From the NCBI GenBank assembly GCA_020849475.1, contig JADLGE010000082.1:1-39083 (forward strand): a stretch of DNA of 39,083 bases, written 5' to 3'. The notes beneath the pieces were generated by a model. It ran no database searches. It was not told the DNA's origin and worked only from the letters and a program-made list of their open reading frames with translations. Source of the stretch: Gammaproteobacteria bacterium. GTDB taxonomy: Bacteria > Pseudomonadota > Gammaproteobacteria > Ga0077536. The translations under genes and the position numbers were made by a program. Below are positions 9,001 through 15,532 of this stretch, one piece after another (the stretch's first letter is position 1; the number at the start of each line of letters is the position of its first letter).

Positions 9001-11588
9001 GCGGCAACGCCACCACCAGCGCCTTCAACATCAACAATATTGGCGATGCGGGCCTTGCGCTCACCAGCGGCTTCAATGACACCGGCAGCGACACGGTGAC
9101 CATCCAGACCGGTCGCGCGTGGGCGGGCAATGTGCTGACCAATGGCGGCAACGACAGCGTGACCCTCGACAACGGCGCGCGCGTGGTCGGCACGCTCAAT
9201 CTCGGCGGCGGCGCCGACGTGCTCGATGCCAGCGCCTACACCAGCGCCATCACGGCGCGCATCACCGCCGCCACCGCGGGCGGCATGACGGCCTCGAGCA
9301 GCAGCATCGCCGGCGACTTTGCCGGCGTCGAAACCCTCAATCTCGGCAGCGGCAACGATGTCGTGACCCTGACCGCGGCGCCGACCGGCGCCGCCACCCG
9401 CATCAACCTGGGCGCCGGCAGCGATGAGCTTGCATCGCAGGTCGACGCGACCTGGGTGCTGACCAGCGACGGCGCCGGCGAACTGCGCGGCGTGCCGGGG
9501 GCGGCCAGCGATCAACTGTCGTTCAGCGGCGTCGAGAATCTCACCACCAGCGGCAATGGCGTGCTGAGCGTGCCCGGCGCCGCGGCCTCGGTCAGCGGCA
9601 CCGTCAGTGCCGACAAACTCAGCTTTGCACAGGCCAGCATCGACGTTGGCGCACTCGGCCTGCGCGTGGTCGGCGACATCGTCAACAGCGGGCCGCTGGC
9701 CTTGCGTGCCAGCGGCAACGGCAATCTCAGCGTGCGCGGCGATGTCAGGGTCAATGGCGCGTTCAGTTCGACGGTCGCCAACGGCACTGCCACCTACGAC
9801 AAAGTCACGACCACCGGCGCGGATCAGAACTACGCGGGCAATACCATCGTGCGCGGCGACATCAGCGCCCGCGACGTGAACTTCGCCGGCGCTGCCGATC
9901 TGCGCGGCGCCGTGAACGGACGCAACATGAGCTTCGACGGCGCCACCATCATCGGCGCCAACGTCAGCGGCCAGGATCTGCATTTCAACGGCCCGCTGAC
10001 GGTCAAGAACCAGGTGGTGCTGAAGTCGACCAGCAATATCTTTGATTTCAACGGCGAGGTCGCGTCCGACGCCGGCGTCACGCTCAGCATCGTGCCGACC
10101 GCCAACACCGACATGTTCATTGACCTGGTGGACGGGCCCGGCCACATCGCCGCCGACAAGTTCGAGAACTTCAAGGGCACGCTGTCCATCGGCGGCCAGT
10201 TCACGCCCGCGCCGGGCGGCGATGTGTTGAACGGTTCGCTGGTCTCGGCGCCGGCCGACTACATCACGGTGTCGGAATCACTGGTGACCGGCGGCAACCT
10301 GGTGCTGGTCGGCAGCACGGTGGATTTTTCCACCGGCACCAACATCTCGGTCGGCACCGACACCCCTGGCACCGGCACCATCGTGGTGATGGCACTGGGC
10401 GACAAGGTGCAGGCCGGTAATGATGGCCTGCCGGGCGGCGTCGACCTCGGCAATATCACCGCACCTACCGGCGGCAACACTGTCACCTTCACCGGCGCGC
10501 AGGTGATGCTGGCGGCCACCAACGAGGTGCAGAACTCGACCAACATGATCATGGATTTGGACGGTGGCGAGGTGCTGGTCGCGCAGGGCGCACGCGCGAC
10601 CAAGACGCGCATCGATTTCAACGTGCGGTCGCGCGCGCAGGCATCCGCCACCAACGTCACCGACACCGGCCTCGTGGCGTCGCTGACCGCGCTCGGCGCG
10701 CCGGCCAACCTGTTGCAGAACACGCGCGCGTCATTCCCCAATCCCGCCGCGATCCTCACCATTTTGCAGGCGGTGGCGTTCGTCGATTCGTCCTTGTTCG
10801 AAACCGACCTCTCGCTTTTCGGTGTGATGGGCGACGGTATCGCCAAGTCGCTGGACCAGTGCGAAGACGCCGAGGGCTGCGCGCCCAGCGTCACCGAAGA
10901 GCAGCTCGCCGCCCTCATCGCCGGACTCGAACAGCGCATCGACGCCATCCAGAAATCCATCGCCAGTGGCGAGACCGCGCAGGCCAAGGGCGAGACTCTG
11001 CTCAGCCAGTACCGGGCCGAACTCGCGAGCTATCGCGATTACCAGAGCCAGTTGCACGCCTATCTCGAAAAGCAGCAGAAGGACGAGCACGGCGGCGACG
11101 AGTTCGAGGATGTGTTCGAAGCCGAAGAGCAGCCCGATGCGGCGGCCGCCAAGCCGGCCGATGCGCCGGCCAAGGATGAGGCGCCGGCCGACGCCGATGC
11201 GCCGTCGCTGGAAGAGGGCAGTGAAGACTTGTTCGCGCCGCTCGAAGACGCGCCCGCGGTGCCGGCCAAGGCCGCGCCCGAGGACGCGCCGGCCGACGCC
11301 GACGAAGGTTTCGAGACCCTCGACGAGAGTCCGGCGCCGGCATCCGCGCCGGCTGCCAGCCCTGCGCCCGCACCCGCCGCGCCACCAGCGGCCGCGCCGG
11401 CCAAAGAACCCGCCGCACCGGCCGATGACTTCGAGGAACTCGAAGAGCTGCCCGATGCGCAGTTGCTGAACGAGGTCATGGCGCCGGGCGCCGTCAATCA
11501 GATTGCCGGACTGGTCAGACTGGACGCCGAAGGCGCCGTCGTCTGGAGCGGCGACGTCATTCTTCCCACCCTTCATCGCCGGTATTGA
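1..11588 (+). CDS. Giant beta-strand-repeat surface adhesin, C-terminal 3.86 kaa (5' end outside window)
   Basis: The frame is open from base 3 with no stop before TGA at 11586-11588. The GTG at 57 is only an internal codon, so the gene starts upstream and is partial here. Residues 1-2040 (counted from base 57) are autotransporter-type beta-strand repeats with motifs such as GNNSYTGATTVNAGTL, and 11 copies of an F-N-L-A-G-F-D-Q block. About 2040-2400 looks filamentous-haemagglutinin-like. About 2400-3300 has Gly/Asp-rich units (AFENLQGGSA) somewhat like haemolysin repeats. Near the end come a Cys pair (C3602, C3608), a predicted coiled coil (about 3612-3690) and an acidic Ala/Pro-rich tail. 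I see only three Cys in the whole fragment. No C-terminal 12-strand autotransporter barrel is visible. Two-partner secretion or type I export is therefore more likely than classical type Va, but the N-terminus needed to decide is missing. Inferred role: adhesion or biofilm. Confidence 0.85.
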   Translation, partial: TNVALANDATVSVSNAAGVMKVNGISDGLATLGLTKIGAGALLMVTQQDYNGVTHVSDGALRVGAADVLINSAGLDLGATGVFNLTGFNQSLTKLDGVAGALVTNDVGSTADVATLTISGGGGSYAGDITENGTDTLTLVKSGSGTQSLSVVNGTYDGATSITGGTLSIITAASLGSNVGNTTANGGTLELNGATLTGSEAIHLSGTGNGGVGALIGTGSSSIENGNTVVLDADAALGGAGTLAINAVISESGGARSVTKLGAGTVVFGGNNSYTGATTVNAGTLKAGAVDVLDNSSGLNLAVSGARFNLAGFDQSITKLDGVSGTVVTNDVGSTADVATLSISAGGGNFAGNLTQNGSDALTVKKIGSGTQILSGAGNTYTGNTVVSGGTLQAGANNVLGVGDLDVSVAGAIFNLAGFDQSVDELNGAAGAIVTNDAGSTANIATLTVTGGGAYAGDITENGTDTLSLSKTTGGILTLSVGSGTFDGSVNITGGALAITTSASLGSATAGTVVNGGTLTLSNINLASSESISLTGTGGGSGALQGSGVSSVAASNVITLAGNATIASVGALTINGAIGESGGARSLTKSGFGVLTLAGNNSYSGATIVSDGTLAAGAADVLDNSSGVNLSVSGATLNLAGFNQSLSKLDGVNGAIVTNNAGNTNDTATLTISAGGGSYVGDITQTATDTLSLTKSGTGTQSLGVVNGTYAGATTISGGTLSIATDASLGTAVGATSVNGGTLNLNGMGVTGGETINVSGTGDAGVGALTSTGTAAVEASGNLILTGNATIGGTGTLTINAVIAESGGAHNLTKSGTSTLVLGNGANSYTGTTTIAQGTVVAAAADVLDNSAGLDLSVSGASFNLAGFDQTLTKLDGVAGTTVTNSTAAVTDAATLTISGNGGVFAGNLTQPGDDVLSFTKSGVGTQTLSGGGNTFTGPTTVSGGVLKAGVANLFGASSGLNITAAAATFNLAGFDQSILKLDSVAGAIVTNDAGNSGDVATLTITGGGGVYIGDITDNGSDTLSITKSTTGTQTLSVGTGTYDGVTTVSGGRLTITTAASLGTSSGGVVINNAANAGATLELATPGGTSFADAVTFSGGNNPTLLQSTGGTTTFTGGIVMTSSGTADIVQAGGTLAVTTVGISGAGTLTKTGPGTLQLGVATTLGGLNLAQGTLAIGLANALAASTDLTLAAGTTFNLHGFDQTIASLSGSGIVTNDDAIGASNAAATLTIADDGGSFTGTITESADDVLSLTKSGTGTQVLASTNTYSGATTVSGGTLAAGAADILTNSAGLNISAAGASFNLAGFDQSISAVSGVAGGIVTNNSAAANDTATLTITSNGGSYAGNITQSADDALSFTKSGSGTQTLSGTNTYTGATTVNAGTLQAGAVNVLGSTSGLTLNGAGSTFNLAGFDQQVGKLDGAGGTIVTNSAGNSGDIATLTITGGGGVFAGDITETGTDTLSITKSGAGSQTLSVVSGTYDGATTVSGGTLLITTAASLGTASGQTTASTGTLDLGAFALASTETINLTGSGAGGVGALTGTASVAASNAIAVTGTGAIGASGTFTINSVIGGSGNLSKVGAGDLVLTANNSYAGATTVAAGTLTTGAANVLDNSSGVSVSSGATLNLAGFNQAITKLDGVAGSVVTNDAGNTGDTATLTITGGGGSYAGNLTQNGGDDLSVTKSGSGSQSLAVATGTYAGATLISGGTLSISTAASLGTLAAGTTANGGTLDLNGFALITGEDISLSGTGNGGAGALTGTGTASIASPVTLIGNASIGGAGTLTVNSILAESGGARALTKTGAGTLILANPGNTYSGATNVAQGALQAGAVDVLDNSSGLNITASGASFNLAGLDQTIARLDGVAGGIVTNNSAAVGDAATLTIAAGGGSYAGDLTETGGDTLALTKSGSGTQTLNVGTGTYNGATLVSGGTLRMASTASFGTAAGSTTANGGTLDAAFTGTANEGLVLHGTGDGGAGALQGSNTCTLAGSVNLASAATINVDNGAAGNVDFTISGNISGAGGNTLTKIGPDTLVLSGNNSYAGATQINAGVLKPGAATGIGSGSVVTIAAGATFDVNDQSATLGSLSGGSGTLDLGLGSLAASDDIDLTGITVVIAAAGSGNQTLRAGSDGSGSLIVDALTKSSTGNLTLIAPTLIDINGDVAVNAGNLSINNAFNAAGDLTASGDITLSGLGTLDGAAAQSIDAQGGTLTTIGLSKTVGGGGNLSLGGGTAITASGDVTVATANGDLIIVDDITTDSNLSAVRNVIFQGAGASTFNAAGAQSITATSGAIRDTNGAVLAKSGGANLILDAGSAIGVNAGNALGVALTGGSALEAVSGGDVFVTSAASLVVERLDTGAGADSVDIRTTGASATLTLSGPYTDVGSDNFTLVAARDLNFDTNPLTVATLDASFGQSGTSSDFDIDQVVAATTPGAFTLSGGAGSADRIDASSLAGALTFTLTALNAGSVSGGVDVGAFSGIESLLGGSGSDTLAGSLTYTVSGADSGTASSLSGTWASIENLTGSAAANTFNLATGGSLSGAIDGLGGNDTLSYSARATAITIDFATLTAPSINGFTNLETFVGGSGSGDTVVGADNPSNWAVTGANAGTIDDSTVGAPGSVEVNFSAFENLQGGSAADTVSVAAGGAMSGDIDGGGGIDTFAFATRGSAVTVNLQNGTAADSSSTFANFAAFENFTGSAAGTDKLVGRNLKTDWRLTASGAGSLDDTPSGAPDGTAEFTFTAFENLQGGSAVDTFNAATGTALSFGQLAGGAGDDVFNIVFNAGNSTVLTANILGEADNDSVLFGLHESAPPTNPSANEFSRVVGSINLGAGVDTLDYSGSDLVLVNAVTDNDSGSGQAGTVRDATTNNPPNLALISGTYLDVDAVVGNGTQLQGADVETVWVITGNGRGRYGNTFATATTTFENFSIRGGNKRDVFIFKQEGPSNTTPQLFAGIDGGDFVASNVTTHNFMLGSVGADQITVTGATSLNITLNGGSGNATTSAFNINNIGDAGLALTSGFNDTGSDTVTIQTGRAWAGNVLTNGGNDSVTLDNGARVVGTLNLGGGADVLDASAYTSAITARITAATAGGMTASSSSIAGDFAGVETLNLGSGNDVVTLTAAPTGAATRINLGAGSDELASQVDATWVLTSDGAGELRGVPGAASDQLSFSGVENLTTSGNGVLSVPGAAASVSGTVSADKLSFAQASIDVGALGLRVVGDIVNSGPLALRASGNGNLSVRGDVRVNGAFSSTVANGTATYDKVTTTGADQNYAGNTIVRGDISARDVNFAGAADLRGAVNGRNMSFDGATIIGANVSGQDLHFNGPLTVKNQVVLKSTSNIFDFNGEVASDAGVTLSIVPTANTDMFIDLVDGPGHIAADKFENFKGTLSIGGQFTPAPGGDVLNGSLVSAPADYITVSESLVTGGNLVLVGSTVDFSTGTNISVGTDTPGTGTIVVMALGDKVQAGNDGLPGGVDLGNITAPTGGNTVTFTGAQVMLAATNEVQNSTNMIMDLDGGEVLVAQGARATKTRIDFNVRSRAQASATNVTDTGLVASLTALGAPANLLQNTRASFPNPAAILTILQAVAFVDSSLFETDLSLFGVMGDGIAKSLDQCEDAEGCAPSVTEEQLAALIAGLEQRIDAIQKSIASGETAQAKGETLLSQYRAELASYRDYQSQLHAYLEKQQKDEHGGDEFEDVFEAEEQPDAAAAKPADAPAKDEAPADADAPSLEEGSEDLFAPLEDAPAVPAKAAPEDAPADADEGFETLDESPAPASAPAASPAPAPAAPPAAAPAKEPAAPADDFEELEELPDAQLLNEVMAPGAVNQIAGLVRLDAEGAVVWSGDVILPTLHRRY
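249..6180 (+). repeat. Eleven-copy in-frame repeat array inside the giant adhesin
   Basis: The block encoding (F/L)NL(A)GF(D/N)Q...KLDGVAG..VTN recurs with its first codon at 249, 924, 1242, 1911, 2589, 2910, 3591, 3909, 4227, 4884 and 5556. Spacings are 675, 318, 669, 678, 321, 681, 318, 318, 657 and 672 bp, all multiples of three. Two unit sizes are mixed: short (about 106 residues) and long (about 219-227 residues). The long unit adds a second segment with NGGTL and SGTGxGGxGAL motifs. Copies differ at many positions, so the array is old or diversified rather than a recent amplification. Confidence 0.85.
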
Positions 11589-11589
11589 T

Positions 11590-12369
11590 ATGTCCGAACC
11601 TTTGCTCCCGCTCCTTTATCGCAACATCACCGCGCTCAACCGAGAGCGCCACGCCGATTGGTACATCGATGCCGACCAGGGCTATTCGTTTGCCTCGGGC
11701 ACCAATTCCATCTACCTCGCCGCCAGCGAATTCGCGGTTGCCGCGCGTGAATACGCGCTGGTGTTCGCGCGCGACGGCAACGGCGTGGCCGTGCCGACCG
11801 TGCTGCTCGGCATCGCCACTGACCAGAACCTCCTCATCGGTGAAGACGGCGCCTGGAAGGGCAACTACGTGCCGGCCTACCTGCGCCGCTATCCCTACAT
11901 CCTGGCCAATACCGACACCCAGCCCGACCAGTACACGGTGTGCATCGATGAGACCTATACCGGTTTCAACACCGCCAAGGAGGGCGAGCGTCTGCTGCTC
12001 GAGAGTGGGGAGCAGAGCCCGTATCTCGCCAACAGTGTGAAATTTCTGCAGGACTTCCTGCTCGCGACCCAGGTCACCAGCCGTTTCTGTGAAGCCCTCG
12101 TCAAGGCCGACCTGCTCGACTCCACGCAGGCCAATATTTCACTGAACTCGGGCGGCACCTATTCGCTGAGCGGCTTCTTCTGCGTGACCCGCGAACGGCT
12201 GCAGAAATTGAGCGGCGAGCAACTCAAGGAATTCATGGACCAGGGCTATCTGGATCTCATCTACCTGCACATGCACTCACTGTCCAACCTCGACAAGCTC
12301 ATGCAATTGGTTGACACTCCGGCTGACACGTCCAAGGCCCCTGCCAAAAAGCGCGGCGCCAAGGAATAA
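11590..12369 (+). CDS. SapC family protein
   Basis: A 259-residue protein recognised as SapC family (named after a Campylobacter fetus S-layer locus; biochemical role poorly defined). Family-like features are the N-terminal PLLYRNITALNRERHADW, the central YPYILANT segment and FLQDFLLATQVTSRFCEAL. The length fits the family (about 250). The ATG at 11590 lies one base after the adhesin stop, so translation is probably coupled. An in-frame open stretch begins upstream at 11503 but overlaps the adhesin end and lacks family sequence. No signal peptide or membrane helix is seen, suggesting a cytoplasmic protein. The C-terminus is Lys/Ala-rich (KAPAKKRGAKE). Context suggests a job tied to the adhesin (assembly, modification or regulation), which is inference only. 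Confidence 0.85.
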   Translation: MSEPLLPLLYRNITALNRERHADWYIDADQGYSFASGTNSIYLAASEFAVAAREYALVFARDGNGVAVPTVLLGIATDQNLLIGEDGAWKGNYVPAYLRRYPYILANTDTQPDQYTVCIDETYTGFNTAKEGERLLLESGEQSPYLANSVKFLQDFLLATQVTSRFCEALVKADLLDSTQANISLNSGGTYSLSGFFCVTRERLQKLSGEQLKEFMDQGYLDLIYLHMHSLSNLDKLMQLVDTPADTSKAPAKKRGAKE

Positions 12370-12396
12370 TCTGCCCGGGAGTCAGGCGAGACAGCG

Positions 12397-12657
12397 ATGG
12401 CCATTGGCGCGGTAAGACAGAGCGGGGCAGCGGACAGGGCGCTATCGGCGTCCTATCGCCGTTTCACCGCCGATGCGCCGCGCGACGAGCGCGCCAATCT
12501 CAAGTCCAATTTTTATGTGAAGCCGGTGGACGAGGCAGCGCGCCAGCGCGGCAACACCGGCAATTCGCCAGCCGCGCTGCTCGGTGCGCTCATCGAGCGC
12601 ATGGGCGGGGCGGTGGATTCGCGCGCGAAGGGCGCCTACGTCAATCTCCGCGTGTAA
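12397..12657 (+). CDS. Small hypothetical protein, 86 aa
   Basis: I do not recognise this protein. It begins 27 bp after the SapC stop on the same strand, with a GGGAG-like ribosome site about 18 bases ahead (a little far), and ends 13 bp before the convergent Sel1 gene. The product is basic and polar, with no signal peptide, helix-turn-helix or membrane segment that I can see. Codon choice is GC-rich at third positions through most of the frame, which favours a real gene. It may be the third gene of the adhesin-SapC operon. Confidence 0.55.
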   Translation: MAIGAVRQSGAADRALSASYRRFTADAPRDERANLKSNFYVKPVDEAARQRGNTGNSPAALLGALIERMGGAVDSRAKGAYVNLRV

Positions 12658-12670
12658 TTAACCGCCGCCC

Positions 12671-13174
12671 TCACTGCGCGCGCGAGGTGCTTTCCGGCAC
12701 CGAGCCGTACTTGCCAATCAACTCCCGCGACAGCTTGTCGGCTTCCACCAGTTCTTCATCACGCATTTCAGATTTGACATGGGCCAGGGCGGGAATCGCC
12801 TTGTTGCTGCCGAGGTGCGCGGCCACGCTGTACCAGCCGTAGGCGTATTCCATGTCCTTTGGTACGCCCTGGCCGCTTTCGTACATCAAGGCGAGGCGGA
12901 ACTGTGCATCGTTGACGCCTTTCTCGGCGGCCTTGCGATACCACTGGGCGGCGGTCTTGGCGTTCTTCTCCACACCTTCGCCACGCTCATACATGCGCCC
13001 CAGGAAATACTGGGCATAGGCATGATTGTTGGTCTCGGCGAGCGGCACGAAGGTCTTCAACGCGATGTCGAACTTGCCGGCCATCAGCGCCACCACGCCG
13101 TCGTTGAAGTCGGCGTGGGCGTGGCTTGCGACCAGCAGCAAGAGGCCGGCGAACAGGTGTTTCTTGTTGGGCAT
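12671..13174 (-). CDS. Secreted Sel1-like repeat (TPR-like) protein
   Basis: The 167-residue product starts with a Sec signal peptide (MPNKKHLFAGLLLLVASHAHA, residues 1-21; likely cleavage after AHA). It then carries Sel1-like repeats at about residues 50-125, with the hallmarks YAQYFLGRMYERGEGV and AQFRLALMYESGQGV and the AAxWYRKAAEKG linker. Sel1 repeats form helical scaffolds for protein-protein contact. A periplasmic location is inferred. The gene is transcribed away from leuC and converges on the small gene at 12397; it has no obvious operon partner. A specific partner cannot be named. Confidence 0.85.
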   Translation of the reverse strand: MPNKKHLFAGLLLLVASHAHADFNDGVVALMAGKFDIALKTFVPLAETNNHAYAQYFLGRMYERGEGVEKNAKTAAQWYRKAAEKGVNDAQFRLALMYESGQGVPKDMEYAYGWYSVAAHLGSNKAIPALAHVKSEMRDEELVEADKLSRELIGKYGSVPESTSRAQ

Positions 13175-13335
13175 GTGCAGAGTCTCCAGCGCCGCTTGGG
13201 TGCGCGGCGGCCCCGCATGTTAGCCCGTCGTCGCGGCCTGCCCAAGCCTCTCAATGCGCCGCGCACGAGACAGGACCCGCGCCGCGGGGGCGATGGTAGA
13301 CTAGCCGCCCTTCGCAAGCTCGAGCGACTTTTCTC

Positions 13336-14736
13336 ATGGCTGGAAAAACCCTTTTCGACAAGCTCTGGCAATCCCATCTCGTGCGTGAGTTCGAGGATGG
13401 CTCGGCGCTGATCTACATCGACCGTCACATCGCCCACGAAGTGACCACGCCGCAGGCCTTTGAAGGCCTGGAACTGGCGGGCCGGCCGCTGTGGCGCGTG
13501 ACCGCCACCAAGGCGGTGTCCGATCACAACGTGCCGACCGAGGACGTCACCAACGTCAAGGATCCGATAGCGCGCCTGCAGCTCGACACGCTGTCGAAGA
13601 ACTGCAAGACCTACGGCATCCTGCATCACGACGTCGGCGACATCCGCCAGGGCATCGTCCATGTGACCGGCCCGGAGCAGGGCTGGAGCCTGCCCGGCAT
13701 GACCATCGTATGCGGCGACTCTCATACCGCCACCAATGGCGCGCTGGCGACCTTTGCGTTTGGCATCGGCACGTCTGAAGTCGAACATGTGCTCGCCACC
13801 CAATGCCTGGTGCTGCGCAAGGCCAAGAACATGCGCATCACCGTCAACGGCGCCTTGAAGCGCGGCGTGACGCCGAAAGATCTCATCCTGCACATCATCG
13901 GCGTGATCGGCACCGCCGGCGCCACCGGCCACACCATGGAATACGCCGGTCCGGTGATGCGCGCGATGAGCATGGAAGGGCGCATGACGGTGTGCAACAT
14001 GTCCATCGAAGCGGGCGGCCGTGCGGGTCTCGTGGCGTTCGATGACATCACCCGCGATTACGTCAAGGGCCGCCCGTATGCGCCGAGCGGCGCCGAGTGG
14101 GACAAGGCGCTCGCCCAGTGGCGCGATTTGAAGTCCGACGACGACGCGGTGTTCGACACGGAAATCGTCATCAACGGTGATGAGGTCGAGCCGCAGGTGT
14201 CGTGGGGCACGTCGCCTGAAATGGTCGTCGCCATCAGCGACGTGGTGCCCGACCCGGAAGCGGCCGGCGATGAGACGCGCCGCATCGGCATGCGCAATGC
14301 GCTCAAGTACATGGATCTCAAACCGGGCACGCCGATCACCGCCATCCCGGTGGACAAAGTCTTCATCGGCTCCTGCACCAATGCGCGCATCGAAGATCTG
14401 CGTGCGGCGGCCGAGGTGGTGAAGGGCAAAAAGCGCGCCGCGAGCGTCAAGGCGGCGCTGGTGGTGCCGGGCTCGGGCCTGGTCAAGCAGCAGGCGGAAG
14501 CGGAAGGTCTGGACAAGATTTTCCGCGACGCGGGCTTCGACTGGCGCGAGCCGGGCTGCTCGATGTGCTTAGGCATGAACCCCGATCAGCTCGAACCGGG
14601 TGAGCGCTGCGCGAGCACCTCGAATCGCAATTTTGAAGGTCGGCAAGGCCGCAACGGCCGTACCCACCTGGTCAGTCCGGCGATGGCCGCCGCTGCCGGT
14701 ATCGCCGGTCACTTCGTCGACGTGCGGGAGATTTGA
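13336..14736 (+). CDS. leuC: 3-isopropylmalate dehydratase, large subunit
   Basis: Aconitase-family enzyme that, with LeuD, isomerises 2-isopropylmalate to 3-isopropylmalate in leucine biosynthesis (cytoplasm). At 466 residues it matches E. coli LeuC in length. The three [4Fe-4S] cysteines are visible: C347 in [11 protein letters not shown], and C408 and C411 in [37 protein letters not shown] and [20 protein letters not shown] are also typical. leuD follows after 3 bp. The 161-bp gap upstream is shared with the divergent Sel1 gene and should hold the promoter; I see no clear leader-peptide attenuator there. Confidence 0.97.
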   Translation: MAGKTLFDKLWQSHLVREFEDGSALIYIDRHIAHEVTTPQAFEGLELAGRPLWRVTATKAVSDHNVPTEDVTNVKDPIARLQLDTLSKNCKTYGILHHDVGDIRQGIVHVTGPEQGWSLPGMTIVCGDSHTATNGALATFAFGIGTSEVEHVLATQCLVLRKAKNMRITVNGALKRGVTPKDLILHIIGVIGTAGATGHTMEYAGPVMRAMSMEGRMTVCNMSIEAGGRAGLVAFDDITRDYVKGRPYAPSGAEWDKALAQWRDLKSDDDAVFDTEIVINGDEVEPQVSWGTSPEMVVAISDVVPDPEAAGDETRRIGMRNALKYMDLKPGTPITAIPVDKVFIGSCTNARIEDLRAAAEVVKGKKRAASVKAALVVPGSGLVKQQAEAEGLDKIFRDAGFDWREPGCSMCLGMNPDQLEPGERCASTSNRNFEGRQGRNGRTHLVSPAMAAAAGIAGHFVDVREI

Positions 14737-14739
14737 ATC

Positions 14740-15378
14740 ATGCAGGCATTTACGCAATTGACCGGCTTGGTGGTGCCCATCGACCGGCCCAACGTCGACA
14801 CCGACGCCATCATTCCCAAGCAGTTCCTGAAGTCGATCAAGCGCACCGGCTTCGGCCCCAACCTGTTCGATGAATGGCGTTACCTCGACAAGGGCGAGCC
14901 GGATCAGGACAACAGCAAGCGGCCCTTGAACAAGGACTTCGCGCTCAACCAGGCACGCTACCAGGGCGCCGAGATCCTGCTGGCGCGCGATAACTTCGGC
15001 TGCGGCTCGTCGCGCGAACACGCGCCGTGGGCGCTGTACGACTTCGGCATCCGCGCCCTGATCGCACCGAGCTATGCCGACATCTTTTTCGGCAACGCGT
15101 GCAAGAACGGCCTCTTGCCGCTGACCCTGCCGGAAGCAGTGGTCGACCAGCTGTTCAACGAAGTGGCGGCCAAGGTCGGCTACAAGCTGACGGTCGACCT
15201 TGCCGCGCAGAGCGTCACCACGCCCGGCGGCCAGGTCTTCAAGTTCGACTTCAAGGCCGACTTGAAAGAGCGCCTGCTGCACGGCCTCGACGACATCGGC
15301 ATCTCCCTGAAGTACGCCGACGACATCAAGGCCTATGAGGCCAAGAAGAAAGCCGAGGCGCCCTGGCTGTTCCTGTAA
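14740..15378 (+). CDS. leuD: 3-isopropylmalate dehydratase, small subunit
   Basis: A 212-residue swivel subunit of isopropylmalate isomerase. Family marks are [21 protein letters not shown] near the N-terminus, the substrate loop [16 protein letters not shown] and the stretch [19 protein letters not shown]. It starts 3 bp after leuC with GGGAG upstream, so the two are co-transcribed. leuB, which often follows leuD in proteobacteria, is absent; a REP palindrome begins 12 bp after the stop and the next gene is a cyclic-di-GMP protein. Confidence 0.97.
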   Translation: MQAFTQLTGLVVPIDRPNVDTDAIIPKQFLKSIKRTGFGPNLFDEWRYLDKGEPDQDNSKRPLNKDFALNQARYQGAEILLARDNFGCGSSREHAPWALYDFGIRALIAPSYADIFFGNACKNGLLPLTLPEAVVDQLFNEVAAKVGYKLTVDLAAQSVTTPGGQVFKFDFKADLKERLLHGLDDIGISLKYADDIKAYEAKKKAEAPWLFL

Positions 15379-15390
15379 TATCCCGGGACA

Positions 15391-15426
15391 CCGGTAGGTG
15401 CGAATGAATTCGCACCTACCTACCGG
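15391..15426. repeat. REP-type palindrome (family A) after leuD
   Basis: GTAGGTGCGAAT (15394-15405), a GA loop, then ATTCGCACCTAC (15408-15419) form a perfect 12-bp stem, with CCGG/TACCGG flanks adding partial pairing. The same GTGCGAAT..ATTCGCAC core recurs at 18059, 32893, 32953 and 39023. The GTAG head followed by a hairpin is the form recognised by REP-associated tyrosine transposases. It begins 12 bp after the leuD stop and could also end transcription, though no T-run follows. Confidence 0.8.
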
Positions 15427-15484
15427 CCCCACCTCCCGCAAATCATTCAACCGCGGCGCCGGCAGGTCGCTATATCGGGCTTGA

Positions 15485-15503
15485 GCCCATGTCGTCCATG
15501 GGC
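15485..15503 (+). promoter_or_regulatory. Inverted repeat upstream of the GGDEF-EAL gene
   Basis: GCCCATG (15485-15491), a 5-base loop, then CATGGGC (15497-15503) form a perfect 7-bp inverted repeat 29 bp ahead of the start codon. A possible -10 (TATATC, 15471-15476) precedes it, so it would lie at the 5' end of the transcript. It may be an operator or a leader hairpin; no -35 box of good quality is seen. Confidence 0.4.
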
Positions 15504-15532
15504 ATTGCCTTGCCTGGGCGCGACAGGAATTC

